A stretch of 64,000 bases of DNA from Pontibacterium granulatum (GCF_029961155.1 NZ_JASBRH010000024.1:1-64000); one strand, 5' to 3'. Shown: positions 52,630 through 62,654, counted from the stretch's first letter. Program-made: numbers and translations. Notes: generated by a model not told the origin, from the letters alone.

Positions 52630-54120
52630 TCAGTATTCCGGATAGAGGATATTCAACGGTACCGAGCGACTGCCTTCCACCACGATAGCCGCGTGCTGGC
52701 GCCGCAACCTGCGCGGTTCTGCCACACCACATGAGTGTGCGATCATCTCGACCTCATGCACCAAATGATCGTGGTAGTTGGCTACACGCTCTGCCTTGTC
52801 CTCCGGAACCAATCCCCGTTGCAGGTCCGGATCATGGGTGGTGATCCCGGTTGGACAGGTATTCTTATTACACTGCAGTGCCTGGATACACCCCAGCGCA
52901 AACATATATCCACGTGCAGACACCACAAAATCCGCCCCCATACAGATCGCCCCTGCCACATCGGTTGGGTTGATCAACTTGCCAGATGCAATCACTCGAA
53001 TACGGTCACGCAGATCGTGTTCAACCAGCTTGTTGACCAGAATCGGCAGGCTTTCACGCAGCGGCAGGCCCACGCTGTCCATCAGCGGCATCGGCGCAGC
53101 ACCGGTGCCGCCATCTGAACTATCGAGAGTAATAAAATCAGGTGCGGCTTCGATCCCCCGCGCTTTGACTTTCTCACAAAACTCGTCCAGCCAATTCGCA
53201 TCGCCAATCACCAGCTTGAAACCACAGGGTTTACCGGTCACCTCACGTACCCGTGCCACCATATCCAACAGATCATCAGCACAGGCAATATCCGGATGGC
53301 GGTTCGGACTGAGGGAGGCTTCTCCCACCGGGATGCCGCGAATCGCGGCGATCTCTTCATTCACCTTCTCTGCCGGCAGGATACCGCCTTTGCCCGGCTT
53401 CGCGCCCTGACTGAGTTTGATCTCAAACATCTTCACTTGGGGCAACGCCGCTTTCTCGCGCAATTTGTTATCGTCCAGTAGGCCCTGCGCGTTGCGTACG
53501 CCATATTTGGCGGTGCCAATCTGATATACGATGTCGCACTTCCCTTCCAGATGGTACGGCGACAGGCCTCCCTCACCCGTGTTCATCCAGCAACCAGATT
53601 TTGCAGCGCCATTAGCCAGTGCCAGGACTGCAGACTTTGATAACGCACCGTAACTCATGCCGGAAATATTGAAGAATGAAGGTGCATCATACGGCTGACG
53701 GCAGAACTGCCCGATGCGCATCGGCTGTGTGGCACTGGCATCCTCTTTTAGCGTGGGGAACGGACAGTTGAGAAACAGGTAGGTGCCGGGTACACGCAGA
53801 TCACGCGTGGACCCAAAGGCGATCATGTTGTCGATATTCTTGGCTGCGCGATAAACCCAGGAGCGCTGGGCACGGTTGAACGGCATCTCCTCGCGATCCA
53901 TGGCGAAGAAATATTGGCGAAAGAATTCGCCAATATGCTCAAAAAGATAACGAAAACGCCCCACCAGTGGATAGTTACGCCGGATCGCCTGCTTTGTCTG
54001 GTGTTTGTCTACCTGATAGATCACCACTGCGGTGATCAGTCCACCGACAACTAGTAGCAGCATCAACGCGCCGGTAAAAGCGATAAAGTTGATGGCAAAA
54101 TTGGTAACCGCTTCGTTCAT
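52630..54120 (-). CDS. FMN-binding glutamate-synthase-like protein, membrane-anchored
   Basis: This 496-residue protein is the FMN/Fe-S synthase domain of glutamate synthase without the amidotransferase part (YerD/archaeal GltB type). An N-terminal helix (FIAFTGALMLLLVVGGLITAVVIY) anchors it to the membrane. Family marks: ISGMSYGALSKSAVLALANGA, GEGGLSPYHLEGKCDIVYQIGTAKYG, FEIKLSQGAKPGKGGILPAEKV, TLDSSDGGTGAAPMPLMD and the cluster cysteines CIQALQCNKNTCPTGI. The ATG at 54120 follows GGGAGGGG. Its substrate is unknown; typical glutamine-dependent activity would need a partner. Confidence 0.9.
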   Translation of the reverse strand: MNEAVTNFAINFIAFTGALMLLLVVGGLITAVVIYQVDKHQTKQAIRRNYPLVGRFRYLFEHIGEFFRQYFFAMDREEMPFNRAQRSWVYRAAKNIDNMIAFGSTRDLRVPGTYLFLNCPFPTLKEDASATQPMRIGQFCRQPYDAPSFFNISGMSYGALSKSAVLALANGAAKSGCWMNTGEGGLSPYHLEGKCDIVYQIGTAKYGVRNAQGLLDDNKLREKAALPQVKMFEIKLSQGAKPGKGGILPAEKVNEEIAAIRGIPVGEASLSPNRHPDIACADDLLDMVARVREVTGKPCGFKLVIGDANWLDEFCEKVKARGIEAAPDFITLDSSDGGTGAAPMPLMDSVGLPLRESLPILVNKLVEHDLRDRIRVIASGKLINPTDVAGAICMGADFVVSARGYMFALGCIQALQCNKNTCPTGITTHDPDLQRGLVPEDKAERVANYHDHLVHEVEMIAHSCGVAEPRRLRRQHAAIVVEGSRSVPLNILYPEY

Positions 54121-54505
54121 AACCCCTCCCCACGGGGAACTCACCGTTCCCAAGCCTTGTGGCTCTATTCATTATTGTTTTGGCAGTGTAACCGATCACG
54201 GCAGACAGGCGCATCAGCTAACTACTGGCACGGATCAGCAGCCCAATAGTTGCACCATCAGATGATTTATCCCTGAAAATTAGTGGCCCAAGTTTCTATT
54301 GCAGAAACGTTGATAATCCAACCTCTTTTATTAATGTCTCTTGGTATGTTTTAAGCCTGCAGGGTTGCCGACATAACCAAGCGGTAGGCGCGACCGCACC
54401 TCATTTACCTCGTTCGCAAAAGAATTCATGCCGACTGTTTGACGCCTTAACTAAGACGTTTAACATCACTGTATTAAATATTCAGATATCAATGGCATAT
54501 AGGGT
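54121..54505. other. non-coding boundary between core and accessory regions
   Basis: About 385 bases without a convincing gene separate the flavoprotein gene and the AT-richer block. The base composition shifts within this stretch. I see no tRNA, direct repeat or integrase remnant in it. Confidence 0.45.
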
Positions 54506-55024
54506 ATGGCTGTGGTTAATAAATTGCGCAGGAAGTTGCTGAAATCCATCGCAATGGTTACGTCGTTAGCGACCTCTCACTCATTCGCTGCACTGCTTAA
54601 GCCCGCCGCACCGACAATCCATATATCAACACTACAAAGCTTTTTGGATGTACTCATTCCAAGAGATTCCACCCCTTCTGCAAGCGACATCAATATTGAT
54701 CAAAAGCTAATTAAAAAAGCGTCTGGCATCGATAATTACCACCAGCTACTTGTTGAAGGTACCCAATGGTTAAATGTTCAGTCACTCAAATACTGGAGGT
54801 TACCTTTCCATGAGCTCTCAGACGACAAAAAAGAGAAATTGGTCGATGCAGCCTTTAACGCTCCAGTTGGTACTTTGCCTCAAGTCTTTATGACATGGGT
54901 TAGAGATGACGCCATGCAATTGTACTACTCTGATCCCAGAAGCTGGCCAGGCCTTGCCATTTCCACCCCTCCTCAACCAAACGGATATCCCACCGCACAC
55001 CTCAAACCGCGAGATAGTCTATGA
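54506..55024 (+). CDS. gluconate 2-dehydrogenase subunit 3-like protein
   Basis: This small (gamma) subunit of membrane-bound GMC dehydrogenases has 172 residues. It has an N-terminal leader with two arginines (KLRRKLLKSIAMVTSLATS) that may be Tat-type, and the helical family body (LQSFLDVLIPRDSTPSASDINIDQKL ... RDDAMQLYYSDPRSW). In known relatives the gamma subunit escorts the folded flavoprotein through the Tat path. Its stop overlaps the GMC start by four bases. Confidence 0.82.
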   Translation: MAVVNKLRRKLLKSIAMVTSLATSHSFAALLKPAAPTIHISTLQSFLDVLIPRDSTPSASDINIDQKLIKKASGIDNYHQLLVEGTQWLNVQSLKYWRLPFHELSDDKKEKLVDAAFNAPVGTLPQVFMTWVRDDAMQLYYSDPRSWPGLAISTPPQPNGYPTAHLKPRDSL

Positions 55025-56667
55025 AGTATGATGTTGTCATTGTGGGTTCAGGGGCGGGCGGCGGAGCATCAGCCTGGGCCCTGAGTCGTGAAGGCAAAAA
55101 AGTTTTAGTCCTGGAAGCAGGACCGCATTATGAGGCTGCAACAGATTATAAGTTACATACATCACACTGGGAGTCACCTTTCCCCTACAAAACACAACAC
55201 CACACCAATTACTCAGTCACGGGGCTGCAAACGCTGGATGCCCGTAACAGCGATATACGATCTTGGAATCATATTTCGGGACAGCTTAATCCCAATGCTC
55301 ATCGCGTGTCATACGGGTACCACCACGTGCAAGGTGTCGGTGGCAGCTCATTGCACTTTACGGGTGAAGCACACCGCCTGAACAGCCGCTCAATGAAGTT
55401 GAAGTCTGAGTACGGTGTCGGTGCGGACTGGCCGCTTACGTATGACGATCTGGAACCCTACTATGTTACGGCAGAAAACTTTGTGGGAGTTGCCGGACCA
55501 AGGAATACACCGTTTCGGCCCAGGTCGACCCATTACCCGGAAACACCTCATCCTTTGAATTACGCCAGTCAGACACTGCAGTCAGGATTCACCGCTCTTG
55601 GTATGAGCACCGTCCCCAATTCGCTGGCGGTTCTTTCCTCACCCCGTGATGGGCGTGGCAATTGTAATCACTGCGGAGGATGTTTGCGGGGCTGCCCGAT
55701 TGGCGACAAAGGCAGCATCGATATCACTTACCTGCGCGCAGCGGACGCAACGAACAGCTGTACGATTAAAGCAAACTGCACGGTTACTCGAATCGAGACC
55801 GATTCACAGGATAGGGTTAAAGGCGTACATTTCGTTGAGAACGGCGAACACCGTTATCTTGAAACGCCGCTGCTGATCATCGCAGCAGGCGCGATTCAAA
55901 CACCACGCCTCCTGCTAAATTCGAAAGACACCTCGTCACCAAATGGGCTGTGTAACGAGTCCGGGGAAGTAGGCAAAAATTTCATGGAAACGCTTTTGTG
56001 GACAAGCACGGGACAACATAAAGAAAATCTCGGCAGCCATCGGGGGTTACCCGTCGATATGATCTGTTGGGACTATAACGCTCCCGATGCGATCCCTGAT
56101 GCGATCGGTGGATGCCGGTTCGGACCTGCACAAGGCGAATCTGATTTAGTTGGACCGGTAAATTACGCGAAACGCGTGATTAAGGGGTGGGGACGATCCC
56201 ATAAACAAAATATGCGTACGCAGATCGGTACCGTCTTGTCGGTAGCCGGTATCTCAGAAAGTTTGCCCCACCCCCAATCGTTTATACGTTTGTCCGCAAA
56301 GAAAGATAAATTTGGGGTACCCTTGGCAGAGATTCATAGCTATGTAGATGACATGGCTGTCCGCCGTATCCGTTTTATGGCGAACACGGCGCGAGCCGTA
56401 TTAAAAGCAGCAGGTGTTGAGCGTATTATTGAAGAGTTCAGCTCTTACGATATTTTCAGCTCCACCCATGTTTTTGGCACATGTCGCATGGGTTTGAATG
56501 CGAATGACTCCGTGGTAAATGAGTGGTGTCAAAGCCATCGCTGGAAAAATCTGTACATAATTGATGCAAGTGTTTTCCCCAGCTCGGGTGGCGGTGAATC
56601 TCCAGGCTTAACGATTCAAGCCCTTGCCTTACGAGCTGCTGCACATATTAACGGGACAAAACCATAG
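55021..56667 (+). CDS. GMC oxidoreductase with Fe-S motif (gluconate dehydrogenase large-subunit type)
   Basis: The 548-residue flavoprotein has the FAD Rossmann motif VVIVGSGAGGGASAWALSREGKKVLVLEAG (5-34), the GMC segment GVGGSSLHFTGEAHRL and the C-terminal GMC_oxred_C block VFGTCRMG ... NLYIIDASVFPSSGGGESPGLTIQALALRAA. Cysteines 215, 218, 221 and 225 form CxxCxxCxxxCP, a ferredoxin-like cluster motif placed as in FAD glucose and gluconate dehydrogenases. It has no signal peptide of its own, so export with the gamma subunit is likely. The usual cytochrome subunit is absent; the next gene is a polytopic membrane protein. Substrate: a sugar, polyol or alcohol, not determinable. Confidence 0.88.
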   Translation: MKYDVVIVGSGAGGGASAWALSREGKKVLVLEAGPHYEAATDYKLHTSHWESPFPYKTQHHTNYSVTGLQTLDARNSDIRSWNHISGQLNPNAHRVSYGYHHVQGVGGSSLHFTGEAHRLNSRSMKLKSEYGVGADWPLTYDDLEPYYVTAENFVGVAGPRNTPFRPRSTHYPETPHPLNYASQTLQSGFTALGMSTVPNSLAVLSSPRDGRGNCNHCGGCLRGCPIGDKGSIDITYLRAADATNSCTIKANCTVTRIETDSQDRVKGVHFVENGEHRYLETPLLIIAAGAIQTPRLLLNSKDTSSPNGLCNESGEVGKNFMETLLWTSTGQHKENLGSHRGLPVDMICWDYNAPDAIPDAIGGCRFGPAQGESDLVGPVNYAKRVIKGWGRSHKQNMRTQIGTVLSVAGISESLPHPQSFIRLSAKKDKFGVPLAEIHSYVDDMAVRRIRFMANTARAVLKAAGVERIIEEFSSYDIFSSTHVFGTCRMGLNANDSVVNEWCQSHRWKNLYIIDASVFPSSGGGESPGLTIQALALRAAAHINGTKP

Positions 56668-56683
56668 CAAGGAAGGGAAATAG

Positions 56684-57802
56684 ATGTCTTTCCGCACTTT
56701 AAAGCTCGGGCGTTACACACATCTGTCACAGGGTGCAATCACGACCCCCGTCGCGGATCTTCTTTGTGTCGGAGGCATCTCGATAGTGGTGATGGTGGTG
56801 ATTTCCTCTATTTCGCTATGGAATTTCACAACGGGAAATCCCCCTCAGGACAAGATCAATTTTATCGACCTGTTCGTCCTGCAAACACTGATCAATTGGC
56901 CACACTTTGTCGTTTCATACAAATTACTGTATGCCAAAAGGGATAACCTAACATCCTATCCCATGGCCACGCTCGGCGTCCCGGGGGTATTACTACTCGT
57001 TTGCCTTACCAGCCTTTTTTACGGCACGAATGCAGATGTACCCGCCTATGTGGTTAATCAGCAGATGGCTTATGTTCTCTGGCTGATCGCTGCTCTGTAT
57101 CTGGCCTGGCACTATACAGGTCAAACCTGGGGCATGATTGCGACATTCTCTCATCTATCCGGACTGGCACTACGCCCCTGGGAACGGCATGTTTTACGCA
57201 ATGGCTTACGTGCCCTTATTTTCTGGCACGTCATTTGGGGAGTGGAAACGCTACCCAAAAACGCGTTCACGGCTCCACTTCAGGCAGACTATATAATGTA
57301 CCTCGCCAATGCACTGGCGATATGCGCATTTGTCGCTGGGCTCTATGTATTTGTCCGCATCTTCGCACGCCAGGGGCGGATTGATGCCCGGGTACTCGTG
57401 CCCTGGTTAACCGTGTACATGTGGTACTTCGTACTCTTTCTTGAACCCGGGGCCTATATGTTTGTACAACTTTCTCATGCCCTCCAATACATGATTTTCC
57501 CAGCCCGGGTTGAATTGAATGCTATGAGAGCGCGCAACCCAGACAATCCCCAGCTTACGCCTGCGAAGATTGGGAAGCTGCTGACTTATTATCTGATCAC
57601 CATCGTCTGTGGCTTGGGCATCTTCTACTTACCGGACCTGTTGATAGGAAATACAAACGGTCTCATGACCATAGGCGGCATGTTGGCACTTGCGGTGAAT
57701 ATCCACCACTACTATACCGACAGTGCAATCTGGAAGCTCCAGAATCGGGAGGTGAGACAACGTCTGTTCAGTCACTTACCCCAGGTGGAGACCTGTCGCT
57801 GA
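56684..57802 (+). CDS. polytopic membrane protein, unrecognised
   Basis: The 372-residue protein has eight or nine hydrophobic helices. Conserved-looking histidines and aromatics cluster in LAWHYTGQTWGM, FWHVIWGVE, LSHALQYMIFPAR and NIHHYYTDSAIWKLQNREVR, which could bind a cofactor such as heme. I do not recognise the family. It lies 16 bases after the GMC gene with GGAAGGG before its ATG, so I infer that it belongs to the dehydrogenase as an electron acceptor or anchor. Confidence 0.68.
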   Translation: MSFRTLKLGRYTHLSQGAITTPVADLLCVGGISIVVMVVISSISLWNFTTGNPPQDKINFIDLFVLQTLINWPHFVVSYKLLYAKRDNLTSYPMATLGVPGVLLLVCLTSLFYGTNADVPAYVVNQQMAYVLWLIAALYLAWHYTGQTWGMIATFSHLSGLALRPWERHVLRNGLRALIFWHVIWGVETLPKNAFTAPLQADYIMYLANALAICAFVAGLYVFVRIFARQGRIDARVLVPWLTVYMWYFVLFLEPGAYMFVQLSHALQYMIFPARVELNAMRARNPDNPQLTPAKIGKLLTYYLITIVCGLGIFYLPDLLIGNTNGLMTIGGMLALAVNIHHYYTDSAIWKLQNREVRQRLFSHLPQVETCR

Positions 57803-57810
57803 TCACAGAA

Positions 57811-59070
57811 TTAAAGGGTCTTCAGAAATGCCACGAGCTGCCTTTTTTCCGCGTCATTTAAATTCAACGGCGTAAGCTCAGAAACCCGTCCGTTTTTAAC
57901 GTTAAAGTTTGACAGCGATCCGGACAAGGCGTCTCCTGCACGAGAGTAGTGCTCTATGACATCCTCAAGTGTCTTGATCTGCCCCGCATGCATATAAGGG
58001 CTTCTCTGAGAGACAGCGCGCAAGGATGGCGTTTTAAAAGCACCAATAAATTGCCGGGCGTTTGTTTGCATGTACTTCAGTTCTGCACAGCTGTCTGCGC
58101 CGGCATCGCTATAGATGCCGGCGCAGTTGAACGGATCAGACAGGACTTGCGAAATTACTTTATAACGGCCTAGATCCGGAACCTTTCCGAGTGGCGTTGG
58201 TATACCAGTATTATGAAAGAAATCGTCGGTAAAACGAGGCCCCGTGTGGCAGGTCGAACACTGTGCCTTTCCGCTGAACAGCCGAAAACCTGCGATTTCT
58301 TCTGAGGACATCGCACTATTATCGTCAATAGGGTGTGTATTGAGAGAAGCGGCGATATATCGGTCAAAGCGATTTTCATTCGGGCGTATGGTCCGCTCGT
58401 ATGCCGCGATGACTTTCCCAATGTTGGCAAAGACAACATTGATATCATGTTGACCCTGCGATGACAGCTGATTCCAGTTTTCCGCTGCAAGGCCGGGGAC
58501 TAGCGGGCTGGCAATATCAGGCCACGAAGCAGTGTGCGGTGCGCTGTTGTCAAATATGGATTGATACTGATCCAAATAGTTGCTGAGTACATATTTTGCT
58601 AACTGGGCTCTGGTAGCGCCATGTTCCTTTCGATCTTCCAATGGCCCTAAAGCCTGGCTCCATAAACTGTCTTTGCGCCCATCCCAAAAAAACCAGGGCG
58701 ACCACTGAGCACCGGCAATAGGCATTGTCCGCCGAACACCACGCGCAACACCTTCACCCACTGCTTTATTGTCCTGAAAACCATTTTCAGGAATATGGCA
58801 GGTTGCACAACTAACTGAATTATTGCTGCTCATCGCTTCATCGAAAAACAGCTGTCTCCCCAACTCGATGGCGTCCGCATTTTCGGATATTGCATTACTG
58901 ATATCTGGAGGGGAAAGCGCGAGATTGGAAATATGAAACTGTGACGCCCGTTGTAGCTCCACGGTCGAAAGCGCATCTGGACTACCGGACATTGCAGAAT
59001 GCGACAATAATGAGGCAAACAGAACGACAGGCGCCGCGAGAGGAACTTTGAGGAAATAACGTCGATGCAT
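57811..59070 (-). CDS. di-heme cytochrome c peroxidase / MauG-like protein
   Basis: The 419-residue protein has an RR leader (MHRRYFLKVPLAAPVVLF) and two heme motifs, CATCH (near 88) and CSTCH (near 274). Family segments are GRQLFFDEAMSSNNSVSCATCH, WDGRKDSLWSQALGPL and FKTPSLRAVSQRSPYMHAGQIKTLEDVIEHY. It is periplasmic. Peroxidase and MauG-type oxidation cannot be separated here. It runs convergent with the dehydrogenase cluster (8 bases between stops) and follows the YtkA-like gene. Confidence 0.9.
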   Translation of the reverse strand: MHRRYFLKVPLAAPVVLFASLLSHSAMSGSPDALSTVELQRASQFHISNLALSPPDISNAISENADAIELGRQLFFDEAMSSNNSVSCATCHIPENGFQDNKAVGEGVARGVRRTMPIAGAQWSPWFFWDGRKDSLWSQALGPLEDRKEHGATRAQLAKYVLSNYLDQYQSIFDNSAPHTASWPDIASPLVPGLAAENWNQLSSQGQHDINVVFANIGKVIAAYERTIRPNENRFDRYIAASLNTHPIDDNSAMSSEEIAGFRLFSGKAQCSTCHTGPRFTDDFFHNTGIPTPLGKVPDLGRYKVISQVLSDPFNCAGIYSDAGADSCAELKYMQTNARQFIGAFKTPSLRAVSQRSPYMHAGQIKTLEDVIEHYSRAGDALSGSLSNFNVKNGRVSELTPLNLNDAEKRQLVAFLKTL

Positions 59071-59089
59071 GATGCTGACCGGCTTAAGC

Positions 59090-59524
59090 CTAGATATCCA
59101 GGTTAAATCTTACCTTGTCACTGGTGCCATCGACACTGATATTCAGCTCTATAACCCACGCCCCTTTCATGGAGAATTTGAGTCCCTCCAGGAGATAGTC
59201 TCCCGATTCAAGTTGCCCGGAAACAACAGGATGGGTTGGAAAGCCATGCCCATGATGAGGCATCCCCCCCCGAACCTTAATAACTGCCCCGTTAACCGTC
59301 TCTCCTTCCCGGTTTTGCAACGTCAGCGTCCACCCATGGATCTCGCCTACTTCAACCGGCGTAGATACCGGTGTTAGAGTGACCACGTAGTTTTGACTCT
59401 GCGTTACCTGGGTGACGGCTGAATCAGTATTTTCTGCCAGAGCAGAGTTTAAGAGCAGCGACATAAGCACAGCATAGATGCTGAATATTCGCCTTATCAG
59501 GTGATTCCGTACTATCTGTTGCAT
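59090..59524 (-). CDS. YtkA/FixH-like exported protein
   Basis: From ATG 59524 the protein has 144 residues with a leader (IFSIYAVLMSLLLNSALA) and a beta-rich domain: VTLTPVSTPVEVGEIHGWTLTLQN, VRGGMPHHGHGFPTHPVV and GDYLLEGLKFSMKGAWVIELNI. The His/Met-rich MPHHGHG loop suggests metal, possibly copper, binding. YtkA-like proteins are poorly characterised. It precedes the di-heme protein by 19 bases, probably as one transcript. Confidence 0.78.
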   Translation of the reverse strand: MQQIVRNHLIRRIFSIYAVLMSLLLNSALAENTDSAVTQVTQSQNYVVTLTPVSTPVEVGEIHGWTLTLQNREGETVNGAVIKVRGGMPHHGHGFPTHPVVSGQLESGDYLLEGLKFSMKGAWVIELNISVDGTSDKVRFNLDI

Positions 59525-59596
59525 AGGTTTGTCCGGGGACTTGATAGTCTGCCTGGCTGGACAATGTATTGGTACATCAGATCGCAGACTATGCAA

Positions 59597-59624
59597 GTAG
59601 GCAGCTGTAAGTACAGCCGCCTAC
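59597..59624. repeat. inverted repeat after the autotransporter gene
   Basis: Arms GTAGGCAGCTGTA / TACAGCCGCCTAC (one mismatch) with a 2-base loop lie 15 bases past the autotransporter stop. There is no T run; it may weaken read-through into the YtkA-like gene. Confidence 0.45.
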
Positions 59625-59639
59625 CGCTGATGATGATGA

Positions 59640-62369
59640 TCAGAGTTTCGTGCTAAATACAATATTACCGCTGTGAGCTGAACTGCTGTCAGAGTGCGAC
59701 CCACTGATATGGAATCCAATTGCGCTTTCTTTGTCGAGCGGTAACGTCACCCCAGCCTTAACAAAAGCAGTTACGTCAGACATGTCAGCAGTGGATACTT
59801 CCCAGTCAGCGTTATGCAAGGATACGTCACGAGACAGGCTCTGATCGTTCCAACCTGTTTGCTTCGCAGCACCAAGGTCGACGAACCAAATACCGTGCTG
59901 CTTCTGGGTACTGAAGTTGCCGTTCAAACGGTAGCCCAGAGAAAGTTCAGCCGAACGATAGGATTTTCCATCCACCTGCAGAGCCGTTGTTTCCGCACCG
60001 GATTCGGTGTAACCGTGAGCATCAATGAACTCCAGGTTCATGCGCCCCCAAAGCATACCCTCAATATCGTCGTTTAGCTGGTATGCAGTCCCGACTCCCA
60101 TACTACCGAATAACGTGTTGGTGGTTGCGTCAGATGTGTTCTGAACTGTCCCCGTCGAGAGACTCACACTGCGTTCCATATCAGACGAGCTGTGCGCAAT
60201 ACCCAGCGTTGCATCAAAACTCAGATTATCGGAGAAACGCGCGTAATATGCCGCCACCGAAGCAGTTTTAATATCCGCATCCCCTGACACTGCAGAATCT
60301 ATAGAACTGTCGGTATAGCCTAATGCTACACCTACCCGTGCGTTGTCGTTATCGATCAGATGATTGCCGACCCACAGATGGCGAGCATCTCCATCATACG
60401 CAGACGCGATGCTATCTGCATCAAATGAGCTGTTGTGCAGACTGACATCAACCCAAAAGTTTTGCTGTACCGGTGCGTGACGAGCCGCATTAACTAAAGA
60501 GAATGACGTGTCACGAATCCCAGTACGGATATCATTGAGTGCAAACGCGTGAATCTCACCGGATGCTTGCAGGATGGCATTGGTTGTCTGCGCTTCGTTC
60601 AGCCCATACAGTCCAGAGAAAAAGGCATCTGCATTAGATGACCCGTTATTTCCAGCCACCGGGCGAATTGTATCGAAGGCAGTCGCTGCATTAATGGCGT
60701 TCAAGCGGCCGGATGCAACCAACGTTGCGAAGCTTTCCGGCGTCACATAAAGATCGATAAAATCACTGCCGTACAACACATCAAGGCGGGTGTTGTCTGC
60801 AAGACCAGATACCGGACTGGTAACAGAATCAAATTCGCCACTAATGCCGTTTGCATTAGCCGTGGTTACGATACGGAAACTATCACCGACTTCCGGAGTA
60901 TAGGTATTGGTCGCGGGCGCACTGATTCCGCGCAGCTGAGGCGTCAATACACCATCTGCCGTAAACACCGATGTGGCACCGGTTAACACAATACGATCGT
61001 AGGTACCGGAGCCTCCCGCCGCATTGTATACAGCGCCATCGATCTCAAAAACGGAAGTGGAAGCCGCTGTCAGCGTAACATCACCAGCAACAGTCAAGGT
61101 GCCCGGCGAAGATCCTGGGGCCAACGTGCCATTGACGGTAACGTCTCCTGTCAGTGTACCCGAGCCACCCAGCGTCCCACCTGCATCAATGGTCACGGCG
61201 TTGGATGCCAGACTCCCCTCAACCCGCAGAAGACCACCTGAAACAGAAGTGTTACCCGTATAGGTATTGCTGCCGGACAGCAACAACGTACCGTTCCCGG
61301 TCTTGGTCAGACCACCCGCCCCCGAAACGGTACCATCCGCGGTATAAGTAGTGCCGGTGGCGGTATTGATTTCTCCGTTCCCTGCTCCCAGAGCAATGTT
61401 GCGACTGGAGGTAATCGTGCCTGTCGACGCCAACGCGCCTCCGTCAAGGGTCAAGTCCCCTGTTCCCAGATTATCGTCACTGGAGATCTGAACCGTACCG
61501 CCGCTGACGGTTGTACCACCTGCATAGGTATTACTACCTGACAAGGTGAGTGTGCCATCGCCTGATTTCGTCAAACCACCGGCACCACTCAGCGTACCGC
61601 TAAATTCTGAATCATTACTGTTACTGTCAATCGTGCCGTTCGTAGCATTGACCGTAAAATCAGTCGTCACTTCACCGCTGTCGGCTATCTGAAGGGTGCC
61701 GCCATCAAATACCGGGTTTACATTGCCGTTACTGAGTTCACTCGTTGTATAGGACGCATTTCCTGTATCAATGTCTGGCGTCGAAGGTGTACCTCCACCC
61801 AAATCACCTGCATCTACAACACTGGATTGGTCAAGTGCGCCAGAAGCAGTACCGTTGATTGTACCGTTGGCAAAATATATTCGATAACCGGCCAGAGAAA
61901 ATTCGCCACTGAGCGCTTGAACCGTCCAGGTGAAGCCACTATCAACATTCGCAATAGACGCAGAACCGATAGTAGCGGCATCATGGTTAGAATACAGCGA
62001 AGAGGTTCCTGTAACGCCGCATGCATCGGCCGAACAGGAGGCATCGTAACCGATAGACGTGGTATAGGTCCCAGTGGTCGTTTCTACGGTAAAGCGCAAT
62101 ATGTCCCCCGCACTCCACTGCCACCAGTCATCCGTACTGGTATCCGCTTCACTTGGTACAGTTGAATTTGCGGCGAAATTAAAGGTAATAGCTCCTCCGC
62201 CAGAGCCAAATTCAACCGTATTCTGATCGATACTTATCCCCTGACCAGACTGCATCCAGGTTGGTGTATTAGCACCCGCTTGGGTAAAAAGGTGTCCCGC
62301 CTGACTTTCCAATGCAAAAAGCATCGATAGGAGAGAAAGTAGAAAAAGAGGGTATGTGCGAAGCGGCAT
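59640..62369 (-). CDS. autotransporter (type Va secretion) with PATR-type passenger
   Basis: The 909-residue outer-membrane protein has a signal peptide (MPLRTYPLFLLSLLSMLFAL), a passenger of about 600 residues and a C-terminal autotransporter beta-barrel of about 270. The passenger holds passenger-associated repeats, seen as two near copies of GAGGLTKxGxGTLxLSGSNT around residues 260 and 355, which form a beta-helix. The barrel has alternating strands such as HLWVGNHLIDNDNARVGVALGY and YRSAELSLGYRLNGNF. GGAGG lies 8 bases before the ATG. No protease or lipase active site is visible, so adhesion or surface display is the likely role. Confidence 0.9.
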   Translation of the reverse strand: MPLRTYPLFLLSLLSMLFALESQAGHLFTQAGANTPTWMQSGQGISIDQNTVEFGSGGGAITFNFAANSTVPSEADTSTDDWWQWSAGDILRFTVETTTGTYTTSIGYDASCSADACGVTGTSSLYSNHDAATIGSASIANVDSGFTWTVQALSGEFSLAGYRIYFANGTINGTASGALDQSSVVDAGDLGGGTPSTPDIDTGNASYTTSELSNGNVNPVFDGGTLQIADSGEVTTDFTVNATNGTIDSNSNDSEFSGTLSGAGGLTKSGDGTLTLSGSNTYAGGTTVSGGTVQISSDDNLGTGDLTLDGGALASTGTITSSRNIALGAGNGEINTATGTTYTADGTVSGAGGLTKTGNGTLLLSGSNTYTGNTSVSGGLLRVEGSLASNAVTIDAGGTLGGSGTLTGDVTVNGTLAPGSSPGTLTVAGDVTLTAASTSVFEIDGAVYNAAGGSGTYDRIVLTGATSVFTADGVLTPQLRGISAPATNTYTPEVGDSFRIVTTANANGISGEFDSVTSPVSGLADNTRLDVLYGSDFIDLYVTPESFATLVASGRLNAINAATAFDTIRPVAGNNGSSNADAFFSGLYGLNEAQTTNAILQASGEIHAFALNDIRTGIRDTSFSLVNAARHAPVQQNFWVDVSLHNSSFDADSIASAYDGDARHLWVGNHLIDNDNARVGVALGYTDSSIDSAVSGDADIKTASVAAYYARFSDNLSFDATLGIAHSSSDMERSVSLSTGTVQNTSDATTNTLFGSMGVGTAYQLNDDIEGMLWGRMNLEFIDAHGYTESGAETTALQVDGKSYRSAELSLGYRLNGNFSTQKQHGIWFVDLGAAKQTGWNDQSLSRDVSLHNADWEVSTADMSDVTAFVKAGVTLPLDKESAIGFHISGSHSDSSSAHSGNIVFSTKL

Positions 62370-62654
62370 CTTTTCAGCCTCCCTGCTAGTTAGAATTATA
62401 AAGCACCCTTATTTTGACGCCACATCCTAATAGGTCTTTGGTTAATTTGTAATCATGCTTTTTTCGTATTTAAACGATCATTAAAAATAAAGCCATTGTT
62501 TTTCAATGCCTTAATATTTTAAAAAGTACACAGATCGCAACCTTTTCAAACATAGTTGCGGTGATTGGAATATACTAGTTTGCCAACCGTATCCGTGATA
62601 AGAATAGCTTGTTCTACACGGCTGTCGTTAAACAAGATACCCGGGAGTACTCCA

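Noticed and set aside
61400-62200. Internal repeats in the autotransporter as a separate repeat element
   Set aside because: They are coding passenger repeats in frame with the protein, not an independent DNA element.
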